Of a DNA stretch of 64,000 bases, positions 60,768-64,000 are shown piece by piece. Made by a program: the position numbers and the translations under genes. Every line of letters starts with the position of its first letter. Position 1 is the stretch's first letter. The DNA comes from Arthrobacter sp. SX1312. GTDB taxonomy: Bacteria > Actinomycetota > Actinomycetes > Actinomycetales > Micrococcaceae. The stretch covers positions 950,191 to 1,014,190 of the forward strand of contig NZ_PJIM01000002.1 in assembly GCF_002929295.1 (NCBI RefSeq), written 5' to 3'. Below the pieces are notes generated by a model. The model was not told the origin of the DNA, did not search any database, and saw nothing but the letters and a program-made list of their open reading frames with translations.

Positions 60768-61334
60768 ATGCTTGAGGAGCTCGTCGAAGCCTTCGCCATC
60801 GGTCTCGGGGTGCTCCTCGCCCTCGGCGCCGGTACCGGCGTCGCCGGCTGGGTGGTGGTGCGGAAGGTCAGGAGCTCCCGCATCATCGAGCGGACCAGGG
60901 ATCGCGGCATGCTGGCCGCCCGCGCCTACTCCCCGGACGCGCTGACCCGGGAACCCGCACGGCTGATCGGCAACCTCGCGCGATCCTCGCGTGCCACGCA
61001 CCTGGCCCTGTCGGAGGCGAAGGCCCAGGGCCGTCCGGTCGGCGACCTGCCGCGGGCCGCCGCGGAGATCGACCAGGCGGCCGCTTCCCTGGAGAACCTG
61101 CTGCGGGCCGCGGACCGGGAACCGAACCGGGCGCTGAAGCAGGAATGGACCAGGGATCTCTCCGCCCAGGCGCAGGCCCTCGACGAACTCTCCGCCGACC
61201 TGCGCCGGAGCCTCCTGCAGACCTCACGCTCCATCGACACGCTCCAGCTCGAGCGTGCCACCACGCGCCTGCGCACCGAGATCTCGGCCATGGGGGCCTG
61301 GCGGGACACGTACGGGAACCGGCAGACGTGGTGA
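60768..61334 (+). CDS. Membrane-anchored coiled-coil protein of unknown function
   Basis: A 188-residue protein. Residues 7-32 (EAFAIGLGVLLALGAGTGVA, GWVVV) form one membrane helix; the remaining part is almost entirely helical and charged (LARSSRATHLALSEAKAQGR, IDQAAASLENLLRAADREPN, LERATTRLRTEISAMGAWRD), predicted coiled coil. No family is recognised. It is 47 nt before a PspA-like coiled-coil gene on the same strand, suggesting that the two work together, perhaps at the membrane. Confidence 0.65.
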   Translation: MLEELVEAFAIGLGVLLALGAGTGVAGWVVVRKVRSSRIIERTRDRGMLAARAYSPDALTREPARLIGNLARSSRATHLALSEAKAQGRPVGDLPRAAAEIDQAAASLENLLRAADREPNRALKQEWTRDLSAQAQALDELSADLRRSLLQTSRSIDTLQLERATTRLRTEISAMGAWRDTYGNRQTW

Positions 61335-61381
61335 GAGGTTTGATCAGGTAGCCACACCACAACCAGCCGGGGGTCCGAGCA

Positions 61382-62083
61382 ATGTCGATCAAACGCCGCA
61401 TCACGCGCATCGTGCAGGCCAACCGGAACGCGGCGGTCGAAGCGAAGCAGGACCCCCGGGTCCAGGCGCAGAACGCCCAGGTGTCCCAGCACTCGCTGCT
61501 GGATCAGGCGCGCCGCGGGGCGGCCGACGTCGCCGCACACCACCACCGCGTGGGTCTCGCCGCCAATGACGCCGCCGCCTACCTCAACCGGGTCGAAGCG
61601 GCCGCCGCGGCCGCCGTCCAGCGCGGGGACGACGACGCCGCCCGGGCCGCGATCCGGGAGTCGATGACGGCACGCCGACGCCTCGACACGCTCACCCGGC
61701 AGCTCCGCGAGGCGGAGGAGCAGTCCCGCCGTCTGCAGCAGGACGTCCGTCGGCTCGAACAGCGCGTGCAGCAGAACGCCATGGAGTACGACGCGATGCT
61801 GGCCCGGCGTGCCGCAGCGCAGGCCGCCATCGGCGTGCACGACGCCCTCGCCTCCTCCTCGCGGGAGGGGGCGGCGATCGACGCCGCGCGCCGCAACGCC
61901 GAGCTCGAGGTGCGGCGCTTCGAAGCCCAGGCGCGAGCGCGCGAGGAGCTCTCCTGGACCGACCCGTCCTCCCCGCGCCTGCAGCAGGCCTTCGAGGAAC
62001 TCGAGGCGGAGGCGGCGACGCAGCAGGAGCTCGAGGACCTCAAGCGGAGGAACGACCGAGGCTATCCTCCAGTGCAGCGCTGA
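61382..62083 (+). CDS. PspA/IM30-like coiled-coil protein
   Basis: A 233-residue protein. It starts like PspA (MSIKRRITRIVQANRNAAVE) and continues as a long coiled coil (RRLDTLTRQLREAEEQSRRL, QQDVRRLEQRVQQNAMEYDA, MLARRAAAQAAIGVHDALAS) ending in an acidic segment (AFEELEAEAATQQELEDLKR). PspA/IM30 proteins bind stressed membranes and form ESCRT-III-like assemblies. The similarity is in pattern more than in signature residues, so the assignment is moderate. Its 3' end overlaps the convergent DUF5655 gene by 44 nt. Confidence 0.55.
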   Translation: MSIKRRITRIVQANRNAAVEAKQDPRVQAQNAQVSQHSLLDQARRGAADVAAHHHRVGLAANDAAAYLNRVEAAAAAAVQRGDDDAARAAIRESMTARRRLDTLTRQLREAEEQSRRLQQDVRRLEQRVQQNAMEYDAMLARRAAAQAAIGVHDALASSSREGAAIDAARRNAELEVRRFEAQARAREELSWTDPSSPRLQQAFEELEAEAATQQELEDLKRRNDRGYPPVQR

Positions 62084-62618
62084 GCGCCCGCAGGAGGGCG
62101 TCGTTGATGTCGTCCTCGTTCCGGAGCCGGATGCGCCAGGCGAACGGGTCGTCGCCGCGGACCGGTTCGAGTCCGGGGAGGTCCGGCACCGCCAGCCGGA
62201 AGGACAGATCGACGGCGGTACGGGTGGTCGGGGCGAGCTGCGCGAACTTCCGCCGCGACGACTGCAGCGAGACGTAGGTCTTCCGCATCTGGATGATCGT
62301 CCCGGGTGTCGCCGCGGCCCACAGCAGGATCCGGTCGGCGACGGGCTTGAGGGCCGGCCGGTCCGCGTACTGGGCGTCGTAGAGCTCGTCGGCGGACCGG
62401 AGGAACATCTCGGGGAGCCCGAAGACCTCCCAGTCGACGCTCATCAGGCTGTACCCCGTGACCCCCTGCTCCCTGAGCCAGCGGGCCAGGTCCTCGTGCG
62501 TCGTGATGCCCGCGGCGCGGGCGTCGCCGGCCCAGTCCGACGGCGTCCGCCCGGTGGTACGGAGGAGGCGTGCCGCGTTCGCGTCCACCATCGACTGCCA
62601 GCTCTGCATCTCGGCCAT
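62040..62618 (-). CDS. DUF5655 (DUF4287-like N-terminus) protein
   Basis: A 192-residue soluble protein. The N-terminal part (SWQSMVDANAARLLRTTGRT and WLREQGVTGYSLM) resembles DUF4287; the C-terminal part (PVADRILLWAAATPGTIIQM, then RKTYVSLQSSRRKFAQLAPT and TRTAVDLSFRLA) is the DUF5655 pattern. The function is unknown. TACAGT lies six nt before the ATG at 62618 with no Shine-Dalgarno, so it is probably leaderless. It overlaps the PspA-like gene tail to tail. Confidence 0.8.
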   Translation of the reverse strand: MAEMQSWQSMVDANAARLLRTTGRTPSDWAGDARAAGITTHEDLARWLREQGVTGYSLMSVDWEVFGLPEMFLRSADELYDAQYADRPALKPVADRILLWAAATPGTIIQMRKTYVSLQSSRRKFAQLAPTTRTAVDLSFRLAVPDLPGLEPVRGDDPFAWRIRLRNEDDINDALLRALSAALEDSLGRSSA

Positions 62619-62704
62619 GCCCACACTGTAGCGGCAGCGGTGGCGCACGATCCTCGGGTCCGCACGGCCGGTCCGCGTGCCGGAAAGGCGCCGACGGGCG
62701 TTGC

Positions 62705-62710
62705 TACACT
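62705..62710 (+). promoter_or_regulatory. Leaderless-type -10 box of the SDR gene
   Basis: TACACT ends six nt before the ATG at 62717 and no Shine-Dalgarno is present. On the opposite strand TACAGT (62630-62625) serves the DUF5655 gene in the same way. Confidence 0.5.
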
Positions 62711-62716
62711 CGGCGC

Positions 62717-63400
62717 ATGACTGAGCTGAGCGGTGCCCATGTCCTCGTCGTCGGCGCCACCGGCGTCCTCGGGGCCGAGCTGTCCCGCCAGCTCGCGGCA
62801 CAGGGGGCCCGGCTCACGCTCTCCGGGCGGTCCGAGGACAAACTGGGGGGACTCGCGGAGGAACTCGGGGAGGCCGTCGTCGGTCGCGTCGCCGCTGATC
62901 TGGGCAGGCCCACGGGCCCGGCGGACATCGCCGCCGCGGTGTACGGCCGGGAACTGGACGGACTCGTGTTCGCGTCCGGCGTGGTGGCCTTCGGGCCCGC
63001 CACCGAGGTCGACGACGACACCCTCGACGAGCTCGTGCTCGTGAACCTGCTCGGCTACATGCGGCTCGTCCGTGCGGTCGCCCCCTCGCTCGGGAAGGAC
63101 TCGTTCATCGCGCAGATCAGTGCCGTCGTCGCCGAGAGCCCGACGGCGGGTATGGCCGCGTACTCGGCCACGAAGGCGGGGCTGAGCGCATACGGGAAGG
63201 CACTGACGCTGGAGCTGCGCCGGCAGGGCGTCCGGGTCCTCGACGCGCGTCCGCCGCACACGGAGACCGGGTTGGCGACGCGGCCTATCGCAGGGGAGGC
63301 CCCCAGGCTGCCGCAGGGCAAGGATCCGGTGGCCGTCGCCGGACGCATCGTCAGCGCCATCCGCGACGGTGAACGGGACCTGGCCTCGTCCGCGTTCTGA
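62717..63400 (+). CDS. Short-chain dehydrogenase/reductase
   Basis: A 227-residue SDR. The cofactor motif is HVLVVGATGVLGAELSRQLA (a variant of TGxxxGxG), followed by DLGRPTGPADIAAAVYGREL and the catalytic block ISAVVAESPTAGMAAYSATK with Ser, Tyr and Lys in YxxxK. The C-terminal half has RPPHTETGLATRPIAGEAPR, a PPxTxTxL-like segment seen in SDRs. It catalyses an NAD(P)-dependent oxidoreduction of unknown substrate. The gene stands alone. Confidence 0.9.
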   Translation: MTELSGAHVLVVGATGVLGAELSRQLAAQGARLTLSGRSEDKLGGLAEELGEAVVGRVAADLGRPTGPADIAAAVYGRELDGLVFASGVVAFGPATEVDDDTLDELVLVNLLGYMRLVRAVAPSLGKDSFIAQISAVVAESPTAGMAAYSATKAGLSAYGKALTLELRRQGVRVLDARPPHTETGLATRPIAGEAPRLPQGKDPVAVAGRIVSAIRDGERDLASSAF

Positions 63401-63428
63401 GGCCGTCAGCCCGGGGAGCGGCCCCGTC

Positions 63429-64000
63429 CTACCGCACCCGTGCGACGCGGGCCGGCATCGGGACGGCGGCGACGGCACTGACCGCGCACGCGAGAGCCGC
63501 CGCCGGGAAGGCGACAGCGGCGCTGCCCGCCTGGAGCAGGAGCCCCGTGAGCGATGCCCCGACCGCCTGCCCGAGCACGAGGGCGATGAACAGGAGTGAC
63601 GTCCCGGCCGCGCTGTCGGCCGCCGTGGCGGCGGCCCACAGGATGAGCACGGACGTCGCTGCCGTGTAGGCGAGGCCGAAGCAGAAGACGGCGATATAGG
63701 CCAGGAGGAGGGAACCGGGCGCTGTCCCCACGAGCGTGGTCGCCGCCGCCGTGACGATGGTCGACAGCGACCACGTCACGGGGATGGAATGCCCCGCGAG
63801 CCAGCGGGACACCGCGGCGGCTCCGGCGCCACCCAGCCCCAGGGCTATCCAGGCGCCGGCGGACAGGCCGACGCCCATACCGCCCGCCTGCTCGAGCGTC
63901 GCCCTGCCGTAGACCCACACGGCGGCGGACCCGCTCCCGAAGACGAGGGCGCCGCCGAGCGGCCTGGCCAGTCCGTGCAAACCCGACCGCGCGACGAGCG
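63429..64000 (-). CDS. MFS transporter, C-terminal half (5' end beyond the window)
   Basis: The frame is open to the window edge and ends at 63429, so only about 190 C-terminal residues are seen. They contain about six hydrophobic helices (LGGALVFGSGSAAVWVYGRA, GVGLSAGAWIALGLGGAGAA, LLLAYIAVFCFGLAYTAATS, LILWAAATAADSAAGTSLLF, then IALVLGQAVGASLTGLLLQA and VAFPAAALACAVSAVAAVPM). This is the second half of a major-facilitator protein, resembling the YbfB/YjiJ-like or sugar-efflux branches. The substrate is unknown. It is convergent with the SDR gene. Confidence 0.75.
   Translation of the reverse strand, partial: LVARSGLHGLARPLGGALVFGSGSAAVWVYGRATLEQAGGMGVGLSAGAWIALGLGGAGAAAVSRWLAGHSIPVTWSLSTIVTAAATTLVGTAPGSLLLAYIAVFCFGLAYTAATSVLILWAAATAADSAAGTSLLFIALVLGQAVGASLTGLLLQAGSAAVAFPAAALACAVSAVAAVPMPARVARVR

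Overview
The window is high-GC DNA with the gene content of an actinobacterium of the Micrococcaceae (Arthrobacter-like). Supporting signs are an HspR/HAIR-controlled dnaK-grpE-dnaJ-hspR operon, a lysG/lysE pair, DUF4235, DUF6221 and DUF2254 proteins, TTG and GTG starts, and many genes whose -10 box lies 5-7 nt before the start codon (leaderless). There are no rRNA or tRNA genes and no CRISPR array. Assignments rest on sequence motifs and family knowledge; no database search was run.

Layout. 1-4.9 kb is a lower-GC, partly decayed accessory stretch: an oxidoreductase operon divergent from a broken TetR gene, an ISL3 transposase fragment, a structured leader, a secreted protein and a decayed AlbA_2-like gene, ending in a umuC cut off after about 104 codons. 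The adjoining umuD has lost both catalytic residues. 5.8-14.6 kb holds a GT87-type glycosyltransferase, a UBP zinc finger/FAD monooxygenase pair, a pterin dehydratase-VOC fusion, a FUSC exporter and a TPP-riboswitch-controlled ykoEDC thiamine-precursor ECF transporter. 14.6-23 kb has a polar amino-acid ABC operon, pabC and a ytfQRT-yjfF-type sugar ABC operon. 23-42.5 kb is mixed: an MT0933-type antitoxin-like peptide, DUF2254, two lipoproteins, a kinase-PabB fusion, a small operon (MarR, methyltransferase, phosphatase, RhtB-type exporter, PabB), an MMPL efflux pump divergent from marR, an Hpt protein convergent with a response regulator behind a c-di-GMP-I-type riboswitch, lysG/lysE, padR with a frameshifted membrane partner, and DUF2252. 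42.6-46.9 kb is the heat-shock operon. 46.9-60.7 kb is an alpha-glucan locus: two LacI regulators, secreted pullulanase, cytosolic alpha-glucosidase, malEFG and a second GH13 enzyme. The right end carries a PspA-like pair, a DUF5655 protein, an SDR and a partial MFS gene.

How the genes work together. In the glucan locus, secreted pullulanase debranches polymer, MalEFG imports oligosaccharides (the ATPase must be encoded elsewhere) and the two intracellular GH13 enzymes degrade them; LacI-type palindromes lie in both divergent control regions. HspR, encoded last in its operon, should repress dnaK through two HAIR elements flanking the promoter. PabB and PabC supply p-aminobenzoate for folate from two distant sites.

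The most notable items are the riboswitch ahead of the response regulator, a 96-nt rod-like inverted repeat between grpE and dnaJ, the catalytically dead UmuD with truncated UmuC, and the kinase-PabB fusion.
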